Counted from the stretch's first letter, positions 21,201-30,647 are shown. The stretch: 64,000 nucleotides of DNA from Symsagittifera roscoffensis (GCF_963678635.1 NC_087062.1:75820349-75884348), one strand, 5' to 3'. Notes: generated by a model not told the origin, from the letters alone. Numbers and translations: made by a program.

Positions 21201-24200
21201 GAACGAGGAAGTTTTGTCGAGGCATAAGGCGGATATCGGGTGTTGTAATTTCGTTGAGCATGAAATAGAACTTGAGGAAAACGCGGTACCACACAGGGAG
21301 GGGGCGAGGCGCATGACCCCACACAAATCGGACGCGTGTAGAAAAGAGATCGAGACGTTACTAGAGTATGACATGATAGAACCATCCAAGTCACCGTGGG
21401 CGTGTAGAGTAGTGATGGCCAAAAAGAAAGGCGACCAGTTGAGGTTTTGTTGTGACTTTCGATACCTGAACTCCGTCACGGTGAAGGATGCCTTTCCCAT
21501 ACCTAGGATTGATGAGAGCCTCTCGAAGTTAGGTGATGCAAAATTTTTTACGACTCTTGATTTAGGCTCGACCTTTTGGCAAGTACCACTGAGGAAGCAG
21601 GACAGGGACAAGACAGGGTTTGCCTGCGAGTTGGGTCTGTTTCAATGGAAACGGATGCCGTTTGGACTTTGCAATGCCACAGCCACGTTTCAGCGGTTGA
21701 TGGCACACGCGCTGATAGGCGTAACGAAGAAGTATGGCAACCTGGTAATGTGCTACGTGGATGACGTGGTAATAGCGACGCCAACACTGGAAGACCACAT
21801 TGAGAGACTAGACGAAGTGTTTGCATGCATGAAGAGGTCGGGGCTAAAATGCAAACCATCAAAGTGCGAGATACTCAAGGACTCAATAAAATACTTGGGC
21901 AGGATGGTAGACAAGCACGGCATCAGACCTGATACGGACGCCGTGGAAGCAGTCCTGACCTGGAAATCACCGAAGACAGAGCACCAGTTGATGAGCTTCC
22001 TGGGTTTCGCTAACTATTATAGAGAGTTCATCAAAGGCTATGCAGACAAGGTATACCCGATGCAACAATTAATGAGACACAAGGGCAAGAAGTTCACGTG
22101 GAACAACGCAGCAGAAGAGTCATTCCAGAGGATAAAGAAAGAGCTATGTGAGGCACCAGTACTGGGTATGCCGACTGAGAAAGGGATGTACGTGCTGGAC
22201 ACGGATGCGTCGGTAGTCGCGATTTCTGGGATCCTCCACCAAGAACAAGAATGGAATGGGAAGACAGTCTTGAGACCAATAGCGTACGGGAGCAAAGTCC
22301 TGAGTGACACGGAAATGAAGTACGGAGCACCGAAAGCTGAGATGTTCGCGGTGGTTACCTTTGTCGAGAAATACAGGGCATACCTGGGCAGTGAGCCATT
22401 CAAGTTGCGAGTCGACAACAGAGCACTGAGCTGGCTGAAAACGTACTCAATGGACCAAAGTTACATTGGGAGGTGGATAGTTCGCCTGGACGGATACAAC
22501 ATGATAATTGAGCATAGAACGCGAGATAAACATCAGAATGCCGACAGCTTGAGTAAGAAGACGGAGTTCTATGAGAGACAAGAGCAAAGAGAAGCAGACA
22601 GACCTGAAATCAAAGATGGCTTCTCATTCATGGACAAGGAAACGTACGACAGTCTTCCACTCACGAGATGGCTGGACAAGTCAGGCAAACCGATAGAAGA
22701 TCATCCTGAATTGCCTAAAGAGCCTCCAGAGAAGACCATCTTGAGGAAGAGCAAGAGGATTCCGATTCAGATTATACTCAAGTCGAAGATCGTGAAGGAG
22801 ACGCTCAAGGCAAAAGGCTATGATCTCAACCAGGTGGAAGCAGGAACTGCACAGATAGATGATGACTTAATGAGGTTGCTCGAGAAACTATCAGATGATA
22901 AGCCCGTGATCCAGGAGAAGGGTCAAGAGAAACCGGAATTCACTATACTTCGGAGAAAAGAGACAGTGAACGATACTGACTCATCAAGAGGAAGCGTCAA
23001 TGACAGCAAAGATGTCGTGCGGTCACTAGTTGACAAAATCCCCGAAGACATTCTGGAGCAGACCAAGGTTAGGAAAAAGAAAGTGACGTTCAAGGAAGAT
23101 ACTGAACACCTGGGACTAGGTCAAGAGTCTGGGGAGTGTTCCAGGTTCACGGAAGAAGGAACCGGAGAAGGAAAACTGTCCGGGGAGCGTGAAGGATGGG
23201 ATGAAGACTCGGATGAGTGCAGCGAAAACCAAGACAGTCTGTGCATGATACTGGCGGAAGAGAAGACAAGGCACCACGACAGGGAGTTACAGACGGATCC
23301 ATCTTCAGGAACATACAACATGGACATACAGGAGATGCGAGGTGGTGAGGAACTTGAGAAAATTGCGGTCGCAAGGAAACCATTCAGGGAACTATCATGC
23401 AACTCAAACATCAGAACGAATCTGGTGCCAGAAGATGATATGAAAATCGTGAAAAGGATGATATGCGTGAAACTGAGTGATGACATCCACAACCCTGGTG
23501 AGATGAATGGACAGATCATGGCGCTAAAGGAGCATGTCAAGGCAAGATATAGGCTGTCAGACCTAATAAGAGCCCAGAAGAATGACAAAATGACAAATAA
23601 CCTCTCCAAATGGATCCAGTCGGGGGTCAAGGAGAAGGGGGAACTTGAGGAAGACAGCTACAAGATCTTGAGCCAGTTCTACAAAGAAAAGAAAGACTTA
23701 CTTTATCACACAGCTGATGGAGTGGTAGCGTGCAAGAGGAGAGATGAGGAAAAGATATTACACAAACACAACCTCATCATACTACCACAATTGTACCAGA
23801 CAGAGGTGCTTTTCAGATCACACGACCAGATGGGTCACCAGGGGATAGACAAAGTACAACAAAGGATACTTCACAGATTTGATTGGCCAGGAATGAGAAA
23901 AGCTTGCGAGAGATGGGTGAATGCCTGCCTGGCATGTCTCCAGGTAAAAGAGCCAAGGAAGATGAAGTTTCCCCTCAAGTCCGTTGAGAGCTTGGAGTTC
24001 AATGAAGTGGTGCAGTTAGACCATCAAAAAATCTGCATGACAGAGTCGGGATACAACCAGATGCTGGTTATAATAGATCACTTCACAAAGTTGGCGGAAG
24101 CGGTTCCGTGCCAGACAGCCTCGGCCGAAGAGACATGTGATCATCTGATAACGCATTGGATATCGCGGTATGGTTGTCCAATTACTTTCCAGTCGGACAA

Positions 24201-26133
24201 CGGCAAAGCTTTTGTGGGGGACTTGACAAAAGAATTGATGAAGAGATCGCACATTGCTCAAGCACACTCGACGACCTATCATCCGCAGACCAATGGGTTG
24301 GTAGAGAGACAAAACAGGACACTGGTCAACATGTTAAGGGTGTACTGCTCAAGATACATGACGGACTGGGACAAATACCTGCCACAGGTAGTAGGAGCCT
24401 ACAACAGTACACAGCACTCAACTACGGGCATCAGTCTTTTCATGATGTTGACGGGCAGGGAGAGAGCAATGCCTCTGACATTCTTTTACCCGGAATACGA
24501 GGGGAAAAGGACGTCGCCTCAGGCATACGTGAAAGAAGCGATCAAAAGACAACAGGAGTTGAACGAGCTATGCAGGAGGAACACGGCGCAAGCGCAAATG
24601 AGGCAACGCAGGAAATACGACGAAAAAATATTAAGAGCAAAGCCATATGAAGTGGGCCAATACGTGTGGGTCTTCCAAAATGTAATACCGCCCAAGGGAA
24701 CAAAGAAACTACTCAAGAAGTGGAGGGGACCATTCATGATAACGGAGGTTCATCAACAAGGACGGTTCTATCGCTTGAGTACTGGGCGAGCGGCACATTA
24801 TGAAAATCTGAAGCCTCACGTCCCGTCCCCAGAGGATTGGTGCATACCGAAGGACATGGAGGGTCTTGAGTACCTGGTGGTAGAGCCAGCGTGTGAAGTG
24901 AATGAGAAAGGTACTCGAGAGAAAAATGATGGTAATGAGAACTTGAGTTTGGACGACAATGAAAAGATAGGAGTGGGGTCTGATGCAGGATCATTTGTAG
25001 AAGAAGACTGGAACGACCCGGAGCAAGACGAGGTGCCGAAGTGGATGGAGCCGGATCGACCAACACCACCGGAAACCAGGGCTGGAAATCGTAAACTCAC
25101 CGGCATGAGGTACAACAGGTACGGGGATGACTTCTTGATCGATAGGATACAGCCAGACAATTTGGGCGAGGAATTACTGAAGGCAGGCGAACTGGAAGCC
25201 GGAGAGGAATGGCAGGTCATTGATGATGGTGGTCATTATCCGCAGGATGATTACTCGACGCCAGAAGTAGAAACGGATCTCGAACAGAGTGAGATAGAGA
25301 GGAGGGAGAACACGAACTTGAGGATTCTAGAGTGGATGCGTGATGTCAAAGACGAGAGCCGCGAAGGACAAAGCATTCAGCAAGTCGATGTATCAGCAGC
25401 AAATTACATGAAGACAGAGGACCCTCTTTTCGGATGGACGGCAACAGACAGGCCACTGGACATTCCTCAGGACAATTCAGACCCGACAACATCGACGGGG
25501 ACGTCGATAAATATTTTTGTCCGGGGAGTGGGGGTAGGACTTACCCACACCAAAAATTTGATGATAAAGAAGCTCAAGGAAGTGAGAGAAACGAGCGAAT
25601 TGGGACTGGAGGAAGAAGAGCCAGAGCCTACTATAGGTCGGAATTTCAAAACGAAATTCGAAATACCCAATGAATACTCGGAGAACATCATGATAACGGA
25701 TAGCGACTTCATCCTGTCAAACAGGACCAGCGCGATCTGCATCACGGCGGACATGAGTTTCAAATCAAGATTGGAAGCTGACTTCAAAAGAGAGTACCAG
25801 AATGTAGAGTTTCTGTTCAGACAGAGACCAGGACTGGGAGGGATGGCAGCGCTTCCACCGTCAGTGGCACAAGTCCCGGGCAAATATCTGTGCTTCCTAG
25901 TAACGAGGGTCAATGACAGGAACACAATCGATCCCGAACACGTGATATTGGCACTAACAATATTACGAGACTTCATGATTGAAAGAGGGATAACAGAGGT
26001 CTCAATGCCGATGTATGACCCAAACAGGGGCAAACTGAGCCCGAGGGAATTGTACGGTATCCTACATGTGGTCTTTGCAGAAACTGAGATAATGGTGTAT
26101 CTTCATAAGAAGTACTACTTGAGCATCGCCTGA
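18208..26133 (+). CDS. gag-pol: Element A Gag-Pol polyprotein with C-terminal macro-like domain
   Basis: 2,641 aa from the first in-frame ATG (frame open from 18,109). Order: capsid-like region (about 130-330); two CCHC zinc knuckles (C338 and C390 first cysteines); retropepsin-like protease, where the catalytic DTG reads D697-T698-E699; reverse transcriptase with D1118 (TTLDLGS) and YVDD at 1183-1186; RNase H with D1333, E1378, D1403 and D1446; a spacer of about 400 aa with an RVxF-like KVTF (1625-1628); integrase zinc finger (HDQMGH...CLAC), catalytic D1938, D1997 and E2033 (35-residue spacing), and a GPF-type C-terminal motif (KWRGPF). A tail of about 500 aa follows, with an acidic stretch; its last 150 residues resemble the OARD1 class of macro domains. 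No stop or frameshift interrupts it. The DTE change would be expected to abolish protease activity in this copy. Confidence 0.95.
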   Translation: MSKNQAERSGAIQTKLDAILRNSTSQERPAADRTQGTRVDFVEPQRGKRQSTPLPLTRNTVSIAPTADKTIMKSGNSNTTSGPGDSTASSNAGPDAMTWASTWEMMNRTLEAFATRNTNSSDRRDGKSRKTFKKPKEFKDDSDGCIDTWVEVMRLHLEQDNLNDERQACTAILSNLEGTALKCVVAKKEEERDTADKIFEILLNRFGSGMKGHQAMMRFEKRRQRDDESIDRFLDDLESLRRRSDPEESTNRRNFSIASKFIDGVKSDELRTMLATYYTLSKDSAPTPEEMRQKSREYMLMKPKKYSYTENRNTQGGSQPQRSSWYKPRDDMDKRRSCANCGSADHHVADCTKYKQGMKSLGYAPDEEDMSQMEEHEYYSGLIIKIGARCFFCNQEGHFRMDCPLFWEAVKDQSHPKHKFALAAVQNQRNRQNEFESRNLGAPSTELPTKTVKAVTHVNGAIESAAGNSLEINYEKAATEAIAKVKQDLAAKEIEQRLKLEIERQNFNEALTASNQTPEAVPGSTKTGNCNTVKMVTGKPFGISKIGARIMSIITVGGHEVTRNLSEPSDQTIMHIDVYADYMSCISPQTTSRALRALLMRGGSKSLRVDSRYTEAYGPHEVMLNIDGINIYTKTMITCDEDLIGQIYVGKEELKVRSIGHCAMLEEDAMHIGTEADVTGHVLDISGKKTQLRGLLDTEAVLSVIPIETWERMGFDKGDLIDSRIRLSAANKGALRVLGRTPIIALNLGERNLWMSFIVVENLDESDQFILGREFIRNFDVTIDLNNAMFRIRNPDRRYAIKPVNLIMANENKALVFLSRRVRLKANEAAIVSLRMKNYNELSDNKQVCIVPNPNSQSAAVLGRSFSITKSGLCVSVLLNTLDIPITIQRGRKLGYALPVKTRYETIENSKQNEVVDCPNHRDKICILRRLQKIKDSSGLIKSLKSETDDGLSSCSNFPERPTLDEMQNEKPVLPEIEHLRGKLKDEQLEAIKDVLERNEEVLSRHKADIGCCNFVEHEIELEENAVPHREGARRMTPHKSDACRKEIETLLEYDMIEPSKSPWACRVVMAKKKGDQLRFCCDFRYLNSVTVKDAFPIPRIDESLSKLGDAKFFTTLDLGSTFWQVPLRKQDRDKTGFACELGLFQWKRMPFGLCNATATFQRLMAHALIGVTKKYGNLVMCYVDDVVIATPTLEDHIERLDEVFACMKRSGLKCKPSKCEILKDSIKYLGRMVDKHGIRPDTDAVEAVLTWKSPKTEHQLMSFLGFANYYREFIKGYADKVYPMQQLMRHKGKKFTWNNAAEESFQRIKKELCEAPVLGMPTEKGMYVLDTDASVVAISGILHQEQEWNGKTVLRPIAYGSKVLSDTEMKYGAPKAEMFAVVTFVEKYRAYLGSEPFKLRVDNRALSWLKTYSMDQSYIGRWIVRLDGYNMIIEHRTRDKHQNADSLSKKTEFYERQEQREADRPEIKDGFSFMDKETYDSLPLTRWLDKSGKPIEDHPELPKEPPEKTILRKSKRIPIQIILKSKIVKETLKAKGYDLNQVEAGTAQIDDDLMRLLEKLSDDKPVIQEKGQEKPEFTILRRKETVNDTDSSRGSVNDSKDVVRSLVDKIPEDILEQTKVRKKKVTFKEDTEHLGLGQESGECSRFTEEGTGEGKLSGEREGWDEDSDECSENQDSLCMILAEEKTRHHDRELQTDPSSGTYNMDIQEMRGGEELEKIAVARKPFRELSCNSNIRTNLVPEDDMKIVKRMICVKLSDDIHNPGEMNGQIMALKEHVKARYRLSDLIRAQKNDKMTNNLSKWIQSGVKEKGELEEDSYKILSQFYKEKKDLLYHTADGVVACKRRDEEKILHKHNLIILPQLYQTEVLFRSHDQMGHQGIDKVQQRILHRFDWPGMRKACERWVNACLACLQVKEPRKMKFPLKSVESLEFNEVVQLDHQKICMTESGYNQMLVIIDHFTKLAEAVPCQTASAEETCDHLITHWISRYGCPITFQSDNGKAFVGDLTKELMKRSHIAQAHSTTYHPQTNGLVERQNRTLVNMLRVYCSRYMTDWDKYLPQVVGAYNSTQHSTTGISLFMMLTGRERAMPLTFFYPEYEGKRTSPQAYVKEAIKRQQELNELCRRNTAQAQMRQRRKYDEKILRAKPYEVGQYVWVFQNVIPPKGTKKLLKKWRGPFMITEVHQQGRFYRLSTGRAAHYENLKPHVPSPEDWCIPKDMEGLEYLVVEPACEVNEKGTREKNDGNENLSLDDNEKIGVGSDAGSFVEEDWNDPEQDEVPKWMEPDRPTPPETRAGNRKLTGMRYNRYGDDFLIDRIQPDNLGEELLKAGELEAGEEWQVIDDGGHYPQDDYSTPEVETDLEQSEIERRENTNLRILEWMRDVKDESREGQSIQQVDVSAANYMKTEDPLFGWTATDRPLDIPQDNSDPTTSTGTSINIFVRGVGVGLTHTKNLMIKKLKEVRETSELGLEEEEPEPTIGRNFKTKFEIPNEYSENIMITDSDFILSNRTSAICITADMSFKSRLEADFKREYQNVEFLFRQRPGLGGMAALPPSVAQVPGKYLCFLVTRVNDRNTIDPEHVILALTILRDFMIERGITEVSMPMYDPNRGKLSPRELYGILHVVFAETEIMVYLHKKYYLSIA

Positions 26134-26653
26134 GTCGGGTACATGGGGGTATCGAGTCGGGTGTGAGGGAGGAGTCTTGAGTTAGGTACTGGGGTGCGGC
26201 GCAGGTAAAGGGATCTTAAGATATGATTGGCATGACAATTGAATTTTAAAAAAGAGTTAACGGTGCTAAAACATAAAATGAATCTGCATGCTTTTAAGGA
26301 AATTCCAATTGAATTGTTTTAAGTGATATGAGAATGATAAGATTTTAACCATACTGGTAAAAGGGGGGTCCCTAGGTTAGGAACATGACATGTCAGGTTT
26401 CAATATGCTTTCTGTTTTCAGATCAAGTTTGAAAAACAAAGTTGAAAGTCCAACTATACTCAAGCGAGAAACAGAGAGAGAAACCTTGATCGAACTCGCA
26501 ATAATCGGCACTTACAGCAAGTATTTGCAAGGGAACATTTCGAGAAAATTCTTGAGTTGGTTAATACTTGAGTCGGTAAGGTAATTCTTGAGCCGGTAAG
26601 GTAATTCTTGAGCTGGTTAACACATACCTGTATACATCCCGAAGTCACAGAGA
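26134..26653 (+). promoter_or_regulatory. Element A Gag-Pol to ORF2 spacer with splice acceptor and 21-bp repeats
   Basis: 520 bp with no ORF of its own. TGCTTTCTGTTTTCAG at 26,406-26,421 is a near-ideal 3' splice site and would place ORF2 first on a spliced RNA. A second possible acceptor (TCACAG) ends a few bases before the ORF2 start. Between them, GGTAATTCTTGAG(C)CGGTAA-type units repeat at about 26,550-26,622. Element B keeps a similar repeat but has lost the strong acceptor (TTTCAA instead of TTTCAG). Confidence 0.5.
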
Positions 26654-29600
26654 ATGGCAGACAGATTCTGGAAATCCATGCCCGCGGCCCTGAAGAAGCC
26701 TACTCTTGATGAGCTGTACAGACGCCTGAGGGACCTGGATTATACCCAAATAGACGAGAGAATGGCGATAATGCTGAATGCCATCCTCCAGTTGGAAGAC
26801 CAGGGTGAATGCAGGGAGTCTGCGACGGAGGCTGTCTTGATGATCGGCTACACCACCGAGGGAATATCGAACCAAGAACAGACCAGATGGTTGTCTTGGA
26901 ATGTGGATGGAGGAGTAAGGGGTTTTGACTTGGCAAGGAATACTGGCCTGAATAACAATACCGAATATGGCGCAGGGGAATTCCCACTATCGACTAGGCC
27001 AACAGTAAGATCCACAAGCCAGAGCTCGAGTAGGGTGCCATCGATGTCACGAACGCAACAGACAACCGAGGCATATCCGGATCTAGGTGTTCTAAAGAAA
27101 GAGCTCGAGAAGACGCAGAAGGAAAGGAATAAGGCGAACCTCGATCGGGATCAGGCAAAGCTGGATCGGGAGAAGGTTCAGCTGGAAAGGGACCAGGCGG
27201 TCAACGAGCGAGACCAGGCTCTGAGGTTGCTTGAGATGCAAAAAGCTGAACATCAACAGGAGCTAAGGGTGCGGGAGAACGCCGCAAATCGTGATCAACT
27301 GAGGTCGGAGTTGGACAGAATAGAACAACGACAACGCGAGCTTGATGCACAGAAGGGAGCCAGGCCGAAGGAGCGAGTGGTCACCAGCTCGAGGCCAGAG
27401 TCACGTATGGAGGTGGATGAAGCCCCCAGAGCAAGAACACGGTTCAACCTTGACCGCGAGGCCCGAGAACACATGAGTGAAGGGTTGGAAGTCTGGATAC
27501 CGAATGACGCAACGTCTTCCTTGCGTAGCCTAGAGACGCAACCCATACGCCCACTGATGGATGTGGAGCTGCCGGGATATACCCCAACCTCGACCTCGAG
27601 TGACAGTCAGGTGAGCGGCGGCTCATCGCGTCTGAAAGAACTGGGCGAGAGATTGCGACAAAAGAGTCGTGAGAGTTCGGCAAGACCGGAGCTTCCCCCG
27701 ACGTGGAGGGAACAGCCGGTTAGGAGTGTCGTGATCTCGAGTTATAAGAAGAATACAGAGGGGAGGTACCACAGGCACAATCGGCTGGACTGGAGTGCGG
27801 AGCAGAAAGCTAGGAGAGACTGCTTTCATGATGCGGCCTGGGTGCAGTACTTGGCGCCACCCCGGGTACCAGAAGGTGCGGTTCACCTAATCGTAGGGGA
27901 CAGCCTGGTGCGGGTGTTGACCCGGATCCGATCGCACTGGCAGACAGGAATCTTGAGTTTCGCTGGAGCTGCCACGCCACAGATGTTGGCAACGCTTGAC
28001 ATGCTGGGGATGACCAAAGTATACACGGTGACCCTGATGGTCGGGACCAACGATGTATCAAGGGGAGAAGCGAGGAAAATAACAAGGCTGCACGATACGG
28101 TGAGCTGCCTTCTTGAGGAACTGAGGATTCAGATGGACCCCATCCTGTTGACGGTATGTACTGTCCCCTACAACATGATATTTGATCAGCACGCCTTGGA
28201 GATGAACGAGAAGGTGCGGAACCTAAACAAGGTGATACGAGACATCCACCGGAAGAGTGTGCTCCCTGTCAGACTGTTGGACGTGGCAGAGCGCATGGAG
28301 AAAGAGGGATTCCCTGAAGACACCTCCAATGATGGAATCCATTACGATAGACCAAGGGGAGCAGAGTGGCTAAACGACGTCTTCCAAGAACACATAAACG
28401 CGCTAGAGGCGGATCTGCTAGAGACAGCCCAATTCACATTGGGACCACCTCCGAACCCACCATTCCTTGCCTCAAGGGCCTTGTCTGGTCGCTTGGGACC
28501 GAGAGTTGACACTAGAGACAGTTCAAGGAGCAGCCAGACCAGATTGCAGAGTGCCACGCCGATGGAGTCTGAGGAGGTGACGTCATCAACACCTCCAGGC
28601 TCGGCGATATCCTCAGTGGTAGTGGCAGAGAGCAAACGGGAAAAGAGGTCTATGGAGACCGCTCGCTTGAGATATCCTGAGAAGGTGAAAGGGCTGGACC
28701 TGGAGGGTTTGGAATGCAGGCGAGAATTGGCGGAGACCCTGGGGATTGAACGAGTGTCGCACGAGGATTTAAACAGGCATCACTGCGTGGACTGGTTGAA
28801 AGCTCATGAGGCGCACTTCTCGAGAACGAAATTGATGGAGACCGCGGATCTGACTGGAATTCCCACAAAAGCGATCATGGGACCCATCAATTACAGACCT
28901 CTCAAGCTGTTGGGGAGTCCTGGACCCATAGCAGAACCTCCCAAACACCGAACGAGCATCGCCAGGATCAGGTTGGCGACCCCGGCACAGTTGAAGGTGG
29001 TAGACAAGCTGCTCAATCCGGGGGGAACGGGATTGCCAGATGCCGCTTACGAAGGCTCGAAATTGGCGGAAGATCCCAGGTACGGGAAGCCCTGTGGGAG
29101 TACCCAGCTGGCCAAGACCCTGGCAGTTTATGATAGAGCAGATCCAGCTGCTGCGAGAGTAGTCATTGTGGCGGGATCAGACTTCGAAGGAACGTCTCCC
29201 AAGTTGTTCTGGCCGGAGACTCTGATATACTCTTTGCCAGGAGCTGAATTAAATCAGATGTTAACTCTGGTGGTGGCAATAAAGTCGGAGATGCCCTGTG
29301 AACCTGAGCTGCTATTGTTTGCAGGAATGAATGATCACCTGCACGCGATGGGACTTCTTGAGCAACTAAAGGGCGATGAAATTCCGACATCGAGGAAGAT
29401 ATGGGAAGCCATTCAGGCATTGTTTGCGGCGATGAATGAAGTGCAAGAGAGTGTTGTCTCGAGATTTGGGTCCAAGACGAAGGTGGTGTTTACCACATCC
29501 CCTGGATACGCGAGTATGCCACCCGCCCTACAGTTCGTGTACGCGGTCTTGATCCTGATAGCAGAAGGGAATGAATGGCGGATTCTAATGGCAGCCCCCA

Positions 29601-30613
29601 ATCGGGAGTTGGAGCCATCGAACCTGAAGCTTCGCAAGTCAGAATTGGCGGCGGCATGGGCGGACATATCTCATGCACTGAGGGGCTTTTATGGACTAGC
29701 CGACATCCTGATCGTATTAGACGAGGTGCTCTTGCTAGAGATATCGAACTTTGCCAGGCAACTCAAGTTCAGCCCAGTCATCGGGGACGATCACCCGGCA
29801 ATAAGCAAATTAACGGCCAGCTTGTGGTTTCGGAGTATGGATGTGAAGATCACAAACTCCACCAGCAAGTCTAGAGGTCCCAGTAACGAGAGAAGAAATG
29901 TGGCCGAGACGGAAAAGCAATTGGAATCGATGAAATATCGCTTGACTCAAGAGAATGGCTGGTGGCCATTTTTGACACCAAGGCTGGAGAACGCCACGAA
30001 CAAGACGAGGGAGGAAGCACCACCCCTCGTGAAACAAGTCTGGAGTTTTCTGGAGAAACAACTGGAGCTGGCCGAAACAAGAGACATGACGGTGGCTAGA
30101 TTTGTCTCGGCCGCCAATGAAGTGACGATTGGAGGGTTCTGGAGAGAGCACGCCAAAGGCGAATTGAAGACTAGGAGGGATTACGAGATTCTCAAGTTCT
30201 TGAGTCCTTGCTGGGAGAAGGAATTCTTGGCAGGAATATTCGGTACCACGGCGACCATCTTTGGAGCCTTCGTGCAGGAGATACTGGGCATGCCCATCAG
30301 CCTGCTCTTGGCCCTGTATTTGGTCTACCCCAGATACTTGTTCAACATGGGCCCAGCATACATGTTTAGTCGAGGAGTGGAGACACTTCGAGTTGATGGG
30401 TACCTGGCACTAGTACTCTTGACCCATGGGGAATTGGTGTCGTTTCATCGATTAATGGAATATGGAGAGCCTCTGTCTATGGGGAGAGTCCACACGAGCA
30501 TTGAAACCAGCTCCTACAAGTGTGCCGCAGGGTTGAAGACGTTGCTAGTACAATACCTCATGATGCAAAATCGGCACATGACGGGTGAAGATGACGGGAG
30601 AAGAAGGGGATGA
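26654..30613 (+). CDS. Element A ORF2: coiled coil + SGNH/GDSL hydrolase-like protein
   Basis: 1,319 aa, start chosen at the ATG shared with element B (MADRFW). Residues about 145-240 are a strong coiled coil with repeated LDRDQAKLDRE-type heptads. Residues about 405-580 show the SGNH hydrolase blocks in order: GDSLV (S417), G438 of block II, GTND (N466), and DGIH (D560, H563). A second region at about 835-1060 has AGSDFEG, PGAELNQ, AGMNDH (N893) and GDDH (H1047), possibly a degenerate repeat of the same fold. The C-terminal part (near 1,196-1,232) is hydrophobic. SGNH enzymes are esterases or lipases; an esterase also occurs in ORF1 of CR1-type LINEs. The substrate and role here are unknown. 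It ends in TGA just after a local duplication; B reads through to ORF3. Confidence 0.85.
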   Translation: MADRFWKSMPAALKKPTLDELYRRLRDLDYTQIDERMAIMLNAILQLEDQGECRESATEAVLMIGYTTEGISNQEQTRWLSWNVDGGVRGFDLARNTGLNNNTEYGAGEFPLSTRPTVRSTSQSSSRVPSMSRTQQTTEAYPDLGVLKKELEKTQKERNKANLDRDQAKLDREKVQLERDQAVNERDQALRLLEMQKAEHQQELRVRENAANRDQLRSELDRIEQRQRELDAQKGARPKERVVTSSRPESRMEVDEAPRARTRFNLDREAREHMSEGLEVWIPNDATSSLRSLETQPIRPLMDVELPGYTPTSTSSDSQVSGGSSRLKELGERLRQKSRESSARPELPPTWREQPVRSVVISSYKKNTEGRYHRHNRLDWSAEQKARRDCFHDAAWVQYLAPPRVPEGAVHLIVGDSLVRVLTRIRSHWQTGILSFAGAATPQMLATLDMLGMTKVYTVTLMVGTNDVSRGEARKITRLHDTVSCLLEELRIQMDPILLTVCTVPYNMIFDQHALEMNEKVRNLNKVIRDIHRKSVLPVRLLDVAERMEKEGFPEDTSNDGIHYDRPRGAEWLNDVFQEHINALEADLLETAQFTLGPPPNPPFLASRALSGRLGPRVDTRDSSRSSQTRLQSATPMESEEVTSSTPPGSAISSVVVAESKREKRSMETARLRYPEKVKGLDLEGLECRRELAETLGIERVSHEDLNRHHCVDWLKAHEAHFSRTKLMETADLTGIPTKAIMGPINYRPLKLLGSPGPIAEPPKHRTSIARIRLATPAQLKVVDKLLNPGGTGLPDAAYEGSKLAEDPRYGKPCGSTQLAKTLAVYDRADPAAARVVIVAGSDFEGTSPKLFWPETLIYSLPGAELNQMLTLVVAIKSEMPCEPELLLFAGMNDHLHAMGLLEQLKGDEIPTSRKIWEAIQALFAAMNEVQESVVSRFGSKTKVVFTTSPGYASMPPALQFVYAVLILIAEGNEWRILMAAPNRELEPSNLKLRKSELAAAWADISHALRGFYGLADILIVLDEVLLLEISNFARQLKFSPVIGDDHPAISKLTASLWFRSMDVKITNSTSKSRGPSNERRNVAETEKQLESMKYRLTQENGWWPFLTPRLENATNKTREEAPPLVKQVWSFLEKQLELAETRDMTVARFVSAANEVTIGGFWREHAKGELKTRRDYEILKFLSPCWEKEFLAGIFGTTATIFGAFVQEILGMPISLLLALYLVYPRYLFNMGPAYMFSRGVETLRVDGYLALVLLTHGELVSFHRLMEYGEPLSMGRVHTSIETSSYKCAAGLKTLLVQYLMMQNRHMTGEDDGRRRG

Positions 30614-30647
30614 CGGCACATGACGGGAGAAGAAGGCGAACAGAGGG

